Part shown: positions 35,774 to 45,121 of the stretch, piece after piece
Layout: each line of letters starts with the position of its first letter
Position numbering within the stretch: the stretch's first letter is position 1
NCBI GenBank assembly: GCA_023433925.1
Contig: JAEYTO010000006.1
Coordinates: forward strand, 15,832-79,831
Origin: Pseudomonadota bacterium
GTDB lineage: Bacteria > Desulfobacterota > Desulfovibrionia > Desulfovibrionales > Desulfovibrionaceae
Length of the DNA stretch: 64,000 nt
Reading direction: 5' to 3'
Position numbers and translations under genes: made by a program
The notes under the pieces: generated by a model
Seen by the model: the letters and a program-made list of their open reading frames with translations, nothing else
Told to the model about the DNA's origin: nothing
The model's database searches: none

Positions 35774-37666
35774 ATGCGCCTGAGGCAGATCATCGATCGC
35801 ATCCGGCCCGCCCCCCAGGCCTACGCCAATATCTACGACGTGTGCGATCCGGTCCTGCGCGGGGGAGAGCCCCTGGCCGAGCCGGGCCGGCACCTGAAAC
35901 TCCTGTACCGCAAGTCCCTGCGCAATCCCCTGCTGCGCCTGCTCGTGCTCCGCGGCTGCCGCCATCCGCTCGTGCCCATGGCCAGGGTCGGCCGTTACGG
36001 CGACATGCTGGGCAAGGCCCTGGACGCCACGCCCCTGCACTGGCGCAATCGCGTCTGGGTGCGCGAGACCTTCGCGCCTCTGGCCGAGCTGCTGGACAAG
36101 ATCGTCGCGCCCCGCTGGCAGCTGCGCGAGGCCGTGGCCAGCCCGCGCGCCGATCTGGCCCGCGAGGAGCTGGACGAGGTCCTGGACCGCCTGGCCCGCC
36201 ACGTGTTCCGCGTCTGGGACAAGGACCAACGGGACCCGTGGTTCCCCGTGCACGCCCAGGCGATCCTCTCGGGCGACGACACCATGAACGGCGAGGCTTT
36301 CCTGGACATCCTCGCCGGGCTGGGCTCCTTCGAGCACCAGAACGTCACCATGCTCTTCGCCCTGACCCGCTGCTTCCTCATGGCCTGCCCGGCCAAGCTG
36401 CGCCTGATCCGTAGGCCCTACAGGGGCCTGTCCGAACCACTGAGAACCTTCGGACGCATCACCCACCGCACGGCCTTCTACGACGCCATCTTCTTCGAGC
36501 AGCTTTATACCCGCGCGGTGAAAAACCACGTGCACCCCGAGGAATTCCGCAAGATCGCCGCCATCCTCGAAGGCTTGGTGCGTTACATCGTGGTCACGAG
36601 CAGCGAGGAGCTTGTCTCGCCCTCGGGCGGCATCCGCCACCCGGCCATCACCTGCCTGCCCAAAAACCCGCGCGGCGAGCCGCTGTGCAAGCTCTCGCGC
36701 CGGAACTGGAAGCTCAAGGAGAAGCTCGGCTTCGGCGACTACGTCCCAGACGCGGACACGACCTTCCTGGCCCTGTCCATGGCGCGCAAGTGGCTATCCT
36801 TCGTGCGCAACTTCGGCTTGCAGGCCGATCCGGAGCTGCGCAAGGCCTGCGAGCGGTTCCTGAATCACCCGTGGATCGAGATCATTTCCGAGTACCAGGT
36901 GGGCTCGGGCCATTCCACCAACCCGCCCACGAACAAGGCCACCCGGCCCCTGGACTACTTCGGCGCCGTGCCTCTTTGGTTCGACAAGCCCTTCCGCAAG
37001 CCCGACGGCCGCATGGTGCGCGAGGCCCTGGGCAACGACATCTGCCCCGGCCACAACATGGACATCCTCGAAGCCATCCTGGTCAACCGCAATGCCTGGC
37101 GCGCCCAGTCCGGCAAGAACCTGGAGACCGTGAAACGCTTCATCGAGTTCCATCACCGGGCCTTCAAGAGCGGCAACTTCCGCCACGAGTCGGCCGTGCG
37201 CTTCTACCTGCCCTCGACCTACGTGCACTATGCCGGCCGGGTCTGGGACGTGTTCAAGTCCATGTCCGAGGAGGACAAGGCCGTCATCGACCCCGAGGGC
37301 AAGCTCGCCGAGATCCGCAAGATCGCCCTGGAGTACTGCCGCCGCGACCTTCTCGGCCGCACGGTCAACCCCCTCGACGCGGCCCAGGCCGTGACCGCCC
37401 TGGTGCTCCTGGAGCACGAGCCGCGCCACGACGGGCTCATCGCCCACGGCCTGTCCGTCATGCGTCAGGCCATGGGCGAAGGATTGCGCCAGCCCTACCG
37501 GGCCTACGAGTGGACCCTCGTGCGCCAGCCCACGCGCATCATCGTGGGCAGCGAAATCGCCACGAGCCTCTTCGTGCTCGGCGCTTTCGCCGAAGCCCGC
37601 CGCTACCTTCACGGCCACGAGCGCGTGGACCTGATCCCGCCGCGCGGAATCAAGCCCGCCAAATGA
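35774..37666 (+). CDS. 630-residue protein of unknown function
   Basis: The protein is largely helical by sequence, with no signal peptide or membrane segment. A stretch VPDADTTFLALSMARKWLSF near residues 330-350, and repeated helical pairs around it, faintly recall the alpha-toroid of terpene cyclases (DxDDT-like), but one acidic residue is missing and QW motifs are not evident. The sequence around residues 350-410 is rich in aromatic and charged residues (QVGSGHSTNPPTNKATRPLD). No function is claimed. It starts 77 bp after motB but with its own context and is probably cytoplasmic. A GC-rich hairpin follows the stop. Confidence 0.7.
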   Translation: MRLRQIIDRIRPAPQAYANIYDVCDPVLRGGEPLAEPGRHLKLLYRKSLRNPLLRLLVLRGCRHPLVPMARVGRYGDMLGKALDATPLHWRNRVWVRETFAPLAELLDKIVAPRWQLREAVASPRADLAREELDEVLDRLARHVFRVWDKDQRDPWFPVHAQAILSGDDTMNGEAFLDILAGLGSFEHQNVTMLFALTRCFLMACPAKLRLIRRPYRGLSEPLRTFGRITHRTAFYDAIFFEQLYTRAVKNHVHPEEFRKIAAILEGLVRYIVVTSSEELVSPSGGIRHPAITCLPKNPRGEPLCKLSRRNWKLKEKLGFGDYVPDADTTFLALSMARKWLSFVRNFGLQADPELRKACERFLNHPWIEIISEYQVGSGHSTNPPTNKATRPLDYFGAVPLWFDKPFRKPDGRMVREALGNDICPGHNMDILEAILVNRNAWRAQSGKNLETVKRFIEFHHRAFKSGNFRHESAVRFYLPSTYVHYAGRVWDVFKSMSEEDKAVIDPEGKLAEIRKIALEYCRRDLLGRTVNPLDAAQAVTALVLLEHEPRHDGLIAHGLSVMRQAMGEGLRQPYRAYEWTLVRQPTRIIVGSEIATSLFVLGAFAEARRYLHGHERVDLIPPRGIKPAK

Positions 37667-37670
37667 AAAA

Positions 37671-37688
37671 GCCCGGCCAAGGCCGGGC
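37671..37688. terminator. terminator hairpin, first of two identical copies
   Basis: GCCCGGCC-AA-GGCCGGGC lies 4 bp after the stop of the 630-residue gene and follows a run of five A, so on the minus strand it is followed by a T-run. The same 22-bp sequence recurs at 37891-37912, on the other side of repeat C. Confidence 0.7.
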
Positions 37689-37691
37689 TAC

Positions 37692-37883
37692 AGATCATTG
37701 ATAAAGGTCGTTTTTATACTGCCTCCGGCGGCCAAGGGGGCGCGGGCCCCCTTGGAACCCCGTTTTTTAACTGCCTGCTCAGACAATACGCTGAAATAAT
37801 ATCGAAAGTTTTTGGTGGAGAGAGCGCGAGAGAGGCCCCTTTTTCCAAAAAGGGGCCTCTCTCGCAAAAAACTGGTTTGTCAG
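37692..37883. repeat. dispersed repeat family C, copy 2
   Basis: This 192-bp unit matches 26211-26399. Near its right end GCGAGAGAGGCCCCTTTTT pairs perfectly with its complement across two bases, a 19-bp stem. The unit is flanked by direct copies of a 22-bp terminator sequence, so it looks inserted between, or duplicated with, the terminator. Confidence 0.82.
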
Positions 37884-37890
37884 CAGTCCG

Positions 37891-37912
37891 AAGCCCGGCC
37901 AAGGCCGGGCTA
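37891..37912. terminator. terminator hairpin, second identical copy
   Basis: This is identical in 22 bp to the sequence at 37669-37690. It lies about 50 bp downstream of the minus-strand glycosyltransferase stop. Confidence 0.65.
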
Positions 37913-37962
37913 GAACGCCTCGCGCAAGTCCCGTGAGAGAGGGCGATGCCTTTTCCCGGTCC

Positions 37963-39045
37963 TCAGCGCGCCGAACCCTTGGCCGGGAGCCCCTTCAGGG
38001 CTTGACGCAGGTCTTCGCGCGCGCCTTCGGGCGTGTAGAAACGGCTCAAGGTCAGGCCCGCATCGCGCACGCGCTCGAAGACCTGGGGCTGGCGGAAGAG
38101 CCGGCTCACGAGGCTGGTCAGGGTTTCGGGCTCGCGAGGGTCGAAGAACAGGGCGAACTGCGCCGGCTTCTCGGGCAGCGGGTCGGCATAGCGCATGTGG
38201 GGCTCGATGGCCGAGAGCATGCACAGCGTGCGGCAGGCCATGGCCTCCAGGGCCAAGAGGCCCACGCCCTCGGTCAGGTATGGCGCCAGCAGGGCGTCGG
38301 CTTGGCGGAAGAGCCCGGCCATCTGGGCGTCGCTCTCGATGACATGGCATTCGTCCGCCAGCTCCACGCCCGGCTCCGATCTGGAGATGGGCCGCGGCGA
38401 CACGCGCACCAGGCGGAAGGGCTGCTCGGCCTTGAGCCTGCGCAAGCTCTCGTAGACAAAGGGCACGTTGTGGTGCTCCAGCTGGCGGTCGCCGATGCAC
38501 AGCAGGGTGCGCGGCCCGTCGCCCCGCTCGCCAGGGCGATAGACGTCGTCCACGTAGTCGCGCACCAGGGCGCTCTCCTGTCCGAAAACCTCCCAGAACA
38601 GCTTCTGGAGATGGGGCGCGGTCACCCAGCGAACGGCCGGAGCCCTGTACTGACGCAGCACGGCCCCGCGCCTCAACCCGTGCCCCAGGCCCAGGAAGAG
38701 CCTGCGCACGCATCCGGCGCGCCTGTCGCCGCGGCGCAAGGCATACTCCTCCCTGAGCCGGTCCAGATCGCTAGCCTGGTGAAGCATGATGCTCGAGCAG
38801 CCGCTCGCGCGGGTCTTGCGGAAGTCCTGGAGCGACGAGCAGACCAGGGCCTGCACGCCGTGCGCCGCGACCTCGGCCATGCCGGTGACAATGATGGGCC
38901 GCAGGCCGAAGTGGAAGCTCGTCTCCACGTTCCTGGTGAAAAGAAGGACCTGATGGCCCATGTCATCGAGCATGGCCAGATGCCGGGCCACGGTCTTGGT
39001 CTCGCCGCACATGGCCAGCCGGTCCAGGTAATAGCCGATCTTCAT
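37963..39045 (-). CDS. GT4-like glycosyltransferase
   Basis: The 360-residue protein starts MKIGYYLDRLAMCGETKTVARHLAMLDDMGHQV, the N-terminal strand-loop-helix of GT-B glycosyltransferases. It ends with the donor-binding region LLAPYLTEGVGLLALEAMACRTLCMLS, where the E...E motif binds the nucleotide sugar. The CIGDRQLEHHN strand starts the C-terminal domain. Acceptor and donor are unknown. ATG 39045 follows CAGGAAAGC. It is divergent from lpxR, an envelope gene, so a cell-surface glycan target is plausible. Confidence 0.8.
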   Translation of the reverse strand: MKIGYYLDRLAMCGETKTVARHLAMLDDMGHQVLLFTRNVETSFHFGLRPIIVTGMAEVAAHGVQALVCSSLQDFRKTRASGCSSIMLHQASDLDRLREEYALRRGDRRAGCVRRLFLGLGHGLRRGAVLRQYRAPAVRWVTAPHLQKLFWEVFGQESALVRDYVDDVYRPGERGDGPRTLLCIGDRQLEHHNVPFVYESLRRLKAEQPFRLVRVSPRPISRSEPGVELADECHVIESDAQMAGLFRQADALLAPYLTEGVGLLALEAMACRTLCMLSAIEPHMRYADPLPEKPAQFALFFDPREPETLTSLVSRLFRQPQVFERVRDAGLTLSRFYTPEGAREDLRQALKGLPAKGSAR

Positions 39046-39394
39046 GCTTTCCTGCCTGTATGCGGACCGCGCCCTTCGTCGCCCAGGGTTTCGAGCCCCT
39101 GGCGCGGACGCTATCGGACGGTCATATCCTTGACATGCTTTGGGACCTCCGCGCCGGGATTCCAACCGTGCGCGGAGTTGCGGCTTGGTCAGGGCTCATG
39201 ACCCTGCCCTCACGGATTTCCTTATTGCCTAAACCGTGCCGAAGCAAGGCTTGGTGAACAGGTCGCCGGAGACGCGCGCAAGTGGATGCGGCAACGCATT
39301 TTCTCATGCCCATGCACGGCCGCCTGGGCTATGCTGGCCAATGTGACCGTGGAAGCCAACGCCTTGTCTTTGACATTCACGTCCAAGGAGCACC
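39046..39394. other. 349-bp divergent intergenic region
   Basis: This region separates the minus-strand glycosyltransferase and lpxR and must hold both promoters. No gene, repeat or strong hairpin was recognised. AAGGAG at 39388-39393 is the lpxR ribosome site. Confidence 0.5.
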
Positions 39395-40408
39395 ATGAAG
39401 CCCGCATCCGCCGCCTTCCTCTCCATCGCCTGCTGCCTGGCGCTCCTGCTCGCGCCCATTCCGGCCGCGGCCATGTCCTTCGAGGACGGCCAGACCTTCG
39501 AGGTCGCCCAGGACAACGACTGGTTCGGCGGCACGGACCGCTGGAACACGAACGACCTCCGGATGACCTATCTCTCGGCGCCCCTGGAGGAAGCGCCCGA
39601 AGTCGACGGCGGCATCAAGTGGGCCAATCTGCCCGTCCAGAAGACTCAAGGCTTCTTTCATGCGTGGTCCGTGTCTGCCGGCCAATCCTTGTTCACCCCC
39701 GCGAGCAAGAGCAGGGAGGAGCTCATCGAGGACGACAGGCCATACGCCGGCTGGCTGTTCGTCGCCGTGGGCTTGCAGGAGCAGAGCACGAGGCAGCTCG
39801 ACTCCCTGGAGCTGACCATGGGCGTGGTCGGGCCATGGGCTCTGGGCGAGGAGACACAGACCTTCCTTCATACGAACGACCCGGAGGGCTGGGACAACCA
39901 GCTGCGCAACGAGCCCGGCTTCATCCTGTCCTGGGAGCGCTACCTGCGGGCCACTCCCTGGACTGGCCAGGGCTGGGGCTTCGACGCCATTCCGCACCTG
40001 GGCCTGGCCGTCGGCAACGTCTACACCTACGCCAACACGGGATTCGAGCTGCGCTGGGGCTACAACCTGCCCTCGGACTTCGGCACGTCCACGGCCTGGC
40101 GCGCGAGCCGCAACACCATCGGCCCAAGCTCGCCCGACGACCCGCGCTTCCACGGGCGCTGGGGCTTCCATTTCTTCGCCGGCGCGGACGGCCGCTATGT
40201 CCTGCGCAACATCTTCCTGGACGGCAATACATGGCGCGACAGCCACAGCGTGGACAAGAAGGAGTGGGTCGCCGACCTGAGCGCCGGCTTCGCCTTCATG
40301 CTCAAGCGCGTCAAGGTCACCTACACCCACGCGCTGCGCACCAAGGAGTTCGAGGGCCAGCCCGAGAATCAGCAGTACGGCTCCGTGAGCTTCGCGGTCA
40401 CGTTCTAG
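39395..40408 (+). CDS. lpxR: outer-membrane lipid A 3'-O-deacylase LpxR family protein
   Basis: This 337-residue protein has a signal peptide ending AAA near residue 26. It then shows the LpxR/DUF2219 signature AQDNDWFGGTDRWNTND and DDRPYAGWLFVAVGLQ, and it ends with a C-terminal aromatic residue (SFAVTF), typical of outer-membrane beta barrels. LpxR removes the 3'-acyloxyacyl group of lipid A. The stop codon TAG (40406-40408) is part of the CTAG target duplication of the IS element that starts at 40409. The insertion therefore left the protein intact. Confidence 0.9.
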   Translation: MKPASAAFLSIACCLALLLAPIPAAAMSFEDGQTFEVAQDNDWFGGTDRWNTNDLRMTYLSAPLEEAPEVDGGIKWANLPVQKTQGFFHAWSVSAGQSLFTPASKSREELIEDDRPYAGWLFVAVGLQEQSTRQLDSLELTMGVVGPWALGEETQTFLHTNDPEGWDNQLRNEPGFILSWERYLRATPWTGQGWGFDAIPHLGLAVGNVYTYANTGFELRWGYNLPSDFGTSTAWRASRNTIGPSSPDDPRFHGRWGFHFFAGADGRYVLRNIFLDGNTWRDSHSVDKKEWVADLSAGFAFMLKRVKVTYTHALRTKEFEGQPENQQYGSVSFAVTF

Positions 40409-41231
40409 GGTCTGTTGAGATTTAAGGTTTCCCCCGAGCTTGAATTGTGGTTCAAGTTCTGGATGGAACGATTCATACTAACTGACGCGCAATGGGCGAA
40501 GATGGAACCGCACTGCCTGGGCAAGCCCACGGACCCCGGGCGTAGCGGGAGCGACAATCGGCGCTTCGTTGAAGCGGTGTTGTGGATTGTGCGCACGGGC
40601 AGTCCGTGGCGCGATCTGCCTGCCTCTTTCGGCAACTGGAACACCGTGTTCAAGCGATACCGGGATTGGGTCAAAGCAGGTGTTTTCGTTCGCCTTTTTA
40701 ACGCCTGCTCGGACGAGCCCGACATGGAATACGCCATGGTCGACGCAACAATCGTCAAGGTCCACCGCCATGGTCAGGGCGCAAAAGGGGGACTCAAAGC
40801 CAGGCCATAGGCCGTTCCAAGGGCGGCATGACCACCAAGATACTCGCGCTTGCCGACGCTCTGGGCAATCTCGTCCGTTTCGTGCTGCTGCCCGGCCAGC
40901 GCTTCGACACGATCGGATTCGCCCCTTTGATCGACGGCCTCGAGTTCGATGCGCTGATCGCTGACAAGGCTTTCGACAGCGATGCGATCATCGCCGAGTT
41001 GAATGAGCGTGGCGCCAAAATCGTCATCTCGCAGCACCCACGCCGAATCGAGCCGATTCCGATCGATGCCGAGATGTACAAGTGGCGTCATTTGGTTGAG
41101 AACTTTTTCTGTAAACTCAAAGAGTTCAAACGTATCGCCATGAGGGCGGACAAAACCGACAACAGCTTCTCTGCCATGATCTATCTCGCCGCTGCCGTCA
41201 TAAATTCCAGATGAATCTCAACAGGCCCTAG
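40405..41231. mobile_element. IS5-family insertion sequence with CTAG target duplication
   Basis: The element proper spans 40409-41227 (819 bp). Its ends are inverted repeats: GGTCTGTTGAGATTTA on the left and the complement of GGCCTGTTGAGATTCA on the right (14 of 16 match). CTAG occurs directly on both sides (40405-40408 and 41228-41231), fitting a 4-bp YTAR duplication. One transposase gene is present, read by a -1 frameshift. It lies precisely between the lpxR stop and a family A repeat. Confidence 0.92.
40463..41214 (+). CDS. IS5-family transposase, two overlapping frames joined by -1 frameshift
   Basis: Frame one (40463-40810) starts MERFILTDAQWAKMEPH and includes the first catalytic Asp in MVDATIVKVHRHG. 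Frame two, in the -1 frame, continues QAIGRSKGGMTTKI to 41214, with the second Asp in ADKAFDSDAI and the Glu in HLVENFFCKLKEFKR. Slippage on AAAAGGGGG at 40783-40791 restores the family sequence (AKGG to TQSQAIG). Such programmed frameshifting is usual in the IS427-type group of IS5. All three DDE residues are intact, so the element may be active. Confidence 0.9.
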
Positions 41232-41356
41232 AGCAGTTTGACATTGAGACGCTCGCTCCAGCGTTAACGGCGCAAGTGAATTGCGCCTACGCCCACGCGG
41301 CGGCAAGCCATGCCGACGCATGGCTTGCAGAGCATTTTCAGAAGCAAATGCTCTAA
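41229..41356. repeat. dispersed repeat family A, copy 2
   Basis: About 128 bp in reverse orientation to the copy at 30602-30732. It contains the same 10-bp palindrome arms (CAAGCCATGC/GCATGGCTTG) and ends with an AGCATTTT...CAAATGCT hairpin. It directly abuts the right end of the IS element. Confidence 0.8.
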
Positions 41357-41428
41357 CTCATTGCGCGATGGACTACCGCCCTGAACGCCCGGCTTGCCGC
41401 GCGGGCCCGGCGTCATTATACGGTACCC

Positions 41429-43318
41429 ATGCGCAATGCCCACGAATCCCGCCCGCTGCTCCGCCAGCCGGAGTTCCTGCCCATGACCCGCGCCGAGCTC
41501 GACGCGCTCGGCTGGGAGACCCTCGATGTGCTCCTCGTCACGGGCGACGCCTACGTGGACCACCCGAGCTTCGGCATGGCCCTGCTGGGCCGCTGGCTCG
41601 TGGCCAACGGCTTCCGGGTGGGCATCGTGGCCCAGCCGCGCTGGGAGGACGCATCCGACGTGGCCCGTCTGGGGCGCCCCAGGCTCTTCGCCGGGGTCAC
41701 GGCCGGCGCGCTCGATTCCATGCTCGCCCACTACACGGCCTTCCGCAAGAAGCGCTCGGACGACGCCTACACGCCAGGCGGCCAGGCCGGGGCGCGACCC
41801 AATAGGGCCTCCATCGTCTACACCAACCTCGCGCGCCGCGCCTTCCCCGGCCTGCCCGTGGTCCTGGGCGGCATCGAGGCCTCCCTGCGCCGGGCCTCGC
41901 ATTATGATTTCTGGACGGACGCCGTGCGCCGCTCCATCCTCCTGGACGCCAAGGCCGACCTGTTGGCCTATGGCATGGCCGAGCGCCAAGTGCTGGAGAT
42001 CGCCCGGCGACTGGACACGGCCGACACGCGCGGCCTCTCGGGCATTGCCGGCACGGTGCGCGCGGGCAGGCGCGAGGAGCTGCCCGAGGGAGCCGAGTTC
42101 GTCGAGCTGCCCTCGCACGAGGCCATCCTGGCCGACCCCAAGAAGCTCATGGAGGCCACCCTGGCCATGGAGCGCCAGGTGCATGGCGGCTCTGCCTGGG
42201 CCGTGCAGGAGGTCGGCGGCCGGGCCGTGCTCCTGACCCCGCCCGCCGCGCCGCTCTCCACCAAGGAGCTCGACACGCTCCATGGCCTGCCCTTCACCCG
42301 CCGGGCGCATCCCTCCCACGGCGAGCCCATCCCGGCCGAGGAGATGATCCGGGACAGCGTGACCACGCACCGGGGCTGCGGCGGAGGCTGCTCCTTTTGC
42401 GCCCTGGCCCTGCACCAGGGCCGGCGCATCGCCTCGCGCGGCCGGGAGTCCGTGCTGGCCGAGGTGCGCGCCATGGCCAAGCGGCCCGGCTTTCGCGGCA
42501 GCGTGAGCGACCTGGGCGGGCCCAGCGCCAACATGTGGGGTGCGCTTTGCGGGTTGCCCGAGGGCGAGTGCGGACGAGCGAGCTGCCTCACGCCCAGACT
42601 CTGCCCGCACCTGGCCATGGATCACGGCGACTGGCTGGCGCTCCTGCGCGCGGCCAGGTCCGTGCCCGGCGTCAAGCATGTGCGCGTGGCCAGCGGCGTG
42701 CGCTACGATCTGGCCATGCAGGACCCCGAATGCCTGGCCGACTTCGTGGCCGAGTTCGTGGGCGGCCAGCTCAAGATCGCGCCCGAGCACGTGAGCGCCG
42801 AGGTCCTGGCGCTCATGCGCAAGCCCGGCGCGGACGTCTTCGAGCGGCTGTTGTCCCTGTTCGAGCGCGCCTCGGCCGAGGCAGGCAAGGAGCAGTACGT
42901 GGTGCCTTACCTCATGAGCGCCTTCCCCGGCTGCACGGACACGCACATGGACGAGCTCAAGGCCTGGCTGGCCAGGCGCGGCTGGAAGCCCAGGCAGGTG
43001 CAGTGCTTCATCCCCCTGCCCGGCACCGTGGCCTCGGCCATGTACCATGCCGGCATCGACCCCAAGGGCCGGCCCATCCCCGTGGCCAGGACCGACGCCC
43101 AGCGGCTGCGCCAGCACGGGCGGCTCGTGGGGCCGCCCGAGGAGCGCCATCCCGCTCGAGGGCAGGCCCGCGCGCAGCCCCCGGCGCATGCGGCCGGACG
43201 CCGCCAGTTGAAGCATGCGCGCGGCGATGGTCCGGACGCCACGGCCCTCAAGGGCGAGCGCGGCGGCCGGCACGGCAAGCACGGGGCCACCGGCAGGCGC
43301 GCGCGCAAGACGTCCTGA
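41429..43318 (+). CDS. YgiQ-family radical SAM protein
   Basis: The 629-residue protein has an N-terminal cobalamin-binding-like domain (LLVTGDAYVDHPSFGMALLGRWL) as in the UPF0313/YgiQ family. The radical SAM cluster motif RGCGGGCSFCAL lies near residue 315. It then continues through the SAM barrel (VRVASGVRYDLA, LKIAPEHVS, VPYLMSAFPGC). The last 80 residues are basic and low complexity. The catalysed reaction is not known for this family. The start at 41429 has no clear ribosome site; the ATG at 41483 is an alternative. Confidence 0.88.
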   Translation: MRNAHESRPLLRQPEFLPMTRAELDALGWETLDVLLVTGDAYVDHPSFGMALLGRWLVANGFRVGIVAQPRWEDASDVARLGRPRLFAGVTAGALDSMLAHYTAFRKKRSDDAYTPGGQAGARPNRASIVYTNLARRAFPGLPVVLGGIEASLRRASHYDFWTDAVRRSILLDAKADLLAYGMAERQVLEIARRLDTADTRGLSGIAGTVRAGRREELPEGAEFVELPSHEAILADPKKLMEATLAMERQVHGGSAWAVQEVGGRAVLLTPPAAPLSTKELDTLHGLPFTRRAHPSHGEPIPAEEMIRDSVTTHRGCGGGCSFCALALHQGRRIASRGRESVLAEVRAMAKRPGFRGSVSDLGGPSANMWGALCGLPEGECGRASCLTPRLCPHLAMDHGDWLALLRAARSVPGVKHVRVASGVRYDLAMQDPECLADFVAEFVGGQLKIAPEHVSAEVLALMRKPGADVFERLLSLFERASAEAGKEQYVVPYLMSAFPGCTDTHMDELKAWLARRGWKPRQVQCFIPLPGTVASAMYHAGIDPKGRPIPVARTDAQRLRQHGRLVGPPEERHPARGQARAQPPAHAAGRRQLKHARGDGPDATALKGERGGRHGKHGATGRRARKTS

Positions 43319-43468
43319 TCCCATCCTGAAGCGATCGACCTGAGACACGCCACGCAGTGGCGCAGCCCGAAACATTCGCGCCACCACTTGCCATTGACAT
43401 TCGGGTCCGCTGAGGCTTGAATGCCCGCACGGCCTGCCCGACGGGCCTTCCACCACCCCCGAGATGCA

Positions 43469-44440
43469 ATGCGCGACACACGCGGACGATTCGCCCCGAG
43501 CCCCACGGGCCGCATGCACCTGGGCAACGCCTGGGCCGCGCTGCTTTGCTGGCTGGCCGTGCGCTCGCGCGGCGGGGCCATGGTCCTGCGTATCGAGGAC
43601 CTGGACCCCGACCGCTCGCGGCCGGAGTATGCCCAGGGGCTCATGGACGACCTGGCTTGGCTCGGCCTGGACTGGGACGAGGGGCCGGACCTGGGCGGAC
43701 CGCACGCGCCCTACGTGCAGTCGCAACGCCTGGCCTTGTACGACGAGGCCTTGCGCGGCCTGGCCGGACGCGGCCTGGTCTATCCCTGCTTCTGCACGCG
43801 CAGGGAGCTGCGCGCCGCGGCCTCGGCCCCCCACGCGGGCGAGGAAGGCCCGGCCTACAACGGCGCGTGCCGGCTCCTGGGCGAGGCCGAGCGCCAGGCC
43901 AAGGCCCGCGCCGGCCGTGCGCCGGCCCTGCGCCTGCGCTGCCCGGCCGAGGCCGTGAGCTTCACCGACCTGCTCCACGGCCGGATCACGGCCGATCCGT
44001 CCCTGGCGGCCGGCGACTTCGCCCTGCGCCGCTCCGACGGCGTACACGCCTATCAACTGGCGGTGGTGGTGGACGACGCGGCCATGGGCATCAACCTCGT
44101 GGTGCGCGGCGACGACCTGCTGCCCTCCACGCCGGCCCAGGTGACCCTGTTCCGGCTCCTGGGCTTCGATCCTCCCGAATTCCTGCATGTCCCGCTGCTT
44201 GTGGACGGCCAGGGCGTGCGCCTGTCCAAGCGCCACGGCAGCCTTGAGCTGGCGCGCCTGCGCGAGGTCGGCACGCGGCCCGAGGCCGTGCTGGGCTACC
44301 TGGCCTGGAAAGCCGGCCTTCTGCCGGCGCCACGGCGCGCTTCCGCCAGCGGTCTGCTGGCGGGCTTCGATCCGGCCAGGCTTCCCCGCTCGCCCGTGGT
44401 GATGGAAAGCGGCCTGGAAAGCCTCTTGCGGGCCAACTAA
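43469..44440 (+). CDS. gluQ: glutamyl-Q tRNA(Asp) synthetase
   Basis: This 323-residue paralogue of GluRS lacks the anticodon-binding domain. It charges glutamate onto queuosine of tRNA-Asp. HIGH-like motif: APSPTGRMHLGNA at residues 9-21; KMSKS-like motif: RLSKRHGS near 250. The zinc site is CFC near residue 105 with Tyr and Cys in AYNGAC, as in known GluQ. ATG 43469 lies downstream of the open frame start and fits the family N-terminus RGRFAPSPTG. Confidence 0.92.
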   Translation: MRDTRGRFAPSPTGRMHLGNAWAALLCWLAVRSRGGAMVLRIEDLDPDRSRPEYAQGLMDDLAWLGLDWDEGPDLGGPHAPYVQSQRLALYDEALRGLAGRGLVYPCFCTRRELRAAASAPHAGEEGPAYNGACRLLGEAERQAKARAGRAPALRLRCPAEAVSFTDLLHGRITADPSLAAGDFALRRSDGVHAYQLAVVVDDAAMGINLVVRGDDLLPSTPAQVTLFRLLGFDPPEFLHVPLLVDGQGVRLSKRHGSLELARLREVGTRPEAVLGYLAWKAGLLPAPRRASASGLLAGFDPARLPRSPVVMESGLESLLRAN

Positions 44441-44658
44441 GCCGATGGGGGCTCAGCCGTAATAATCAATTTATCAAAGGAATCCGTATTCAATCCTGAT
44501 TCTCTACCCCCGCATAGAGGAGCTTGTTTTCATTCATGCATAAAACTTTTTTTGACATTCTTCACAAATGCTCGTACGTCCATGCCGCTATGCAGGAGTT
44601 CATTGAAATATTGTTTAAACATATGTCAACGAACCCCGAACGGAAATCCAACGACGCG

Positions 44659-45111
44659 ATGCGCATGCTCCATATTCTCCTCGGCGCGGTCCTTCTTACG
44701 TTCACCCTTGGGCTGGAAAGCGCCGTGGCCGATCCCTACTCCGGCAGCAGGGCTTGCGGCGAATGCCATCCAGAGCAGTACGAACGCTTCACGTCGCATT
44801 CAAGGAAATCCGTCTCATGGAACAGCGTGGCCATCATGGCCTCGGACCTCAAGCCCTTCGAGCTTGAGCAGTGCTACGGATGCCATACCACGGGGCATGG
44901 CCAGGGCGGGTTCGTGAGCATCGAGCAGACGCCCCAGTTGGCCGACGTCGGTTGCGAAACGTGTCACGGGCCCGGCGGCGAGCACGCCGCATCCGGAAAC
45001 CCGGCCTTCATCAAGAAGGCTCCCGGCCTTGAAACCTGCGGGAAGTGCCACAATCCCGAGCGGGTGAGGTCCTTCAAGTTCAAGCCGCTCATCTATGGCG
45101 GAGCCCACTAG
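44659..45111 (+). CDS. exported tetraheme c-type cytochrome
   Basis: The mature protein carries four CxxCH heme sites (CGECH, CYGCH, CETCH, CGKCH) behind a signal sequence (MRMLHILLGAVLLTF...AVADP). The pattern SGSRACGECHPEQYERFTSHS and VGCETCHGPGGEHAASG resembles the cytochrome c554/c-type multiheme family. It should transfer electrons in the periplasm. The start is uncertain: the frame is open to 44524 and ATGs at 44536 and 44623 are possible, but only 44659 gives a normal signal peptide. It precedes a heme-binding chemoreceptor by 10 bp, suggesting a redox-sensing pair. Confidence 0.87.
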   Translation: MRMLHILLGAVLLTFTLGLESAVADPYSGSRACGECHPEQYERFTSHSRKSVSWNSVAIMASDLKPFELEQCYGCHTTGHGQGGFVSIEQTPQLADVGCETCHGPGGEHAASGNPAFIKKAPGLETCGKCHNPERVRSFKFKPLIYGGAH

Positions 45112-45121
45112 GAGGATGGCC

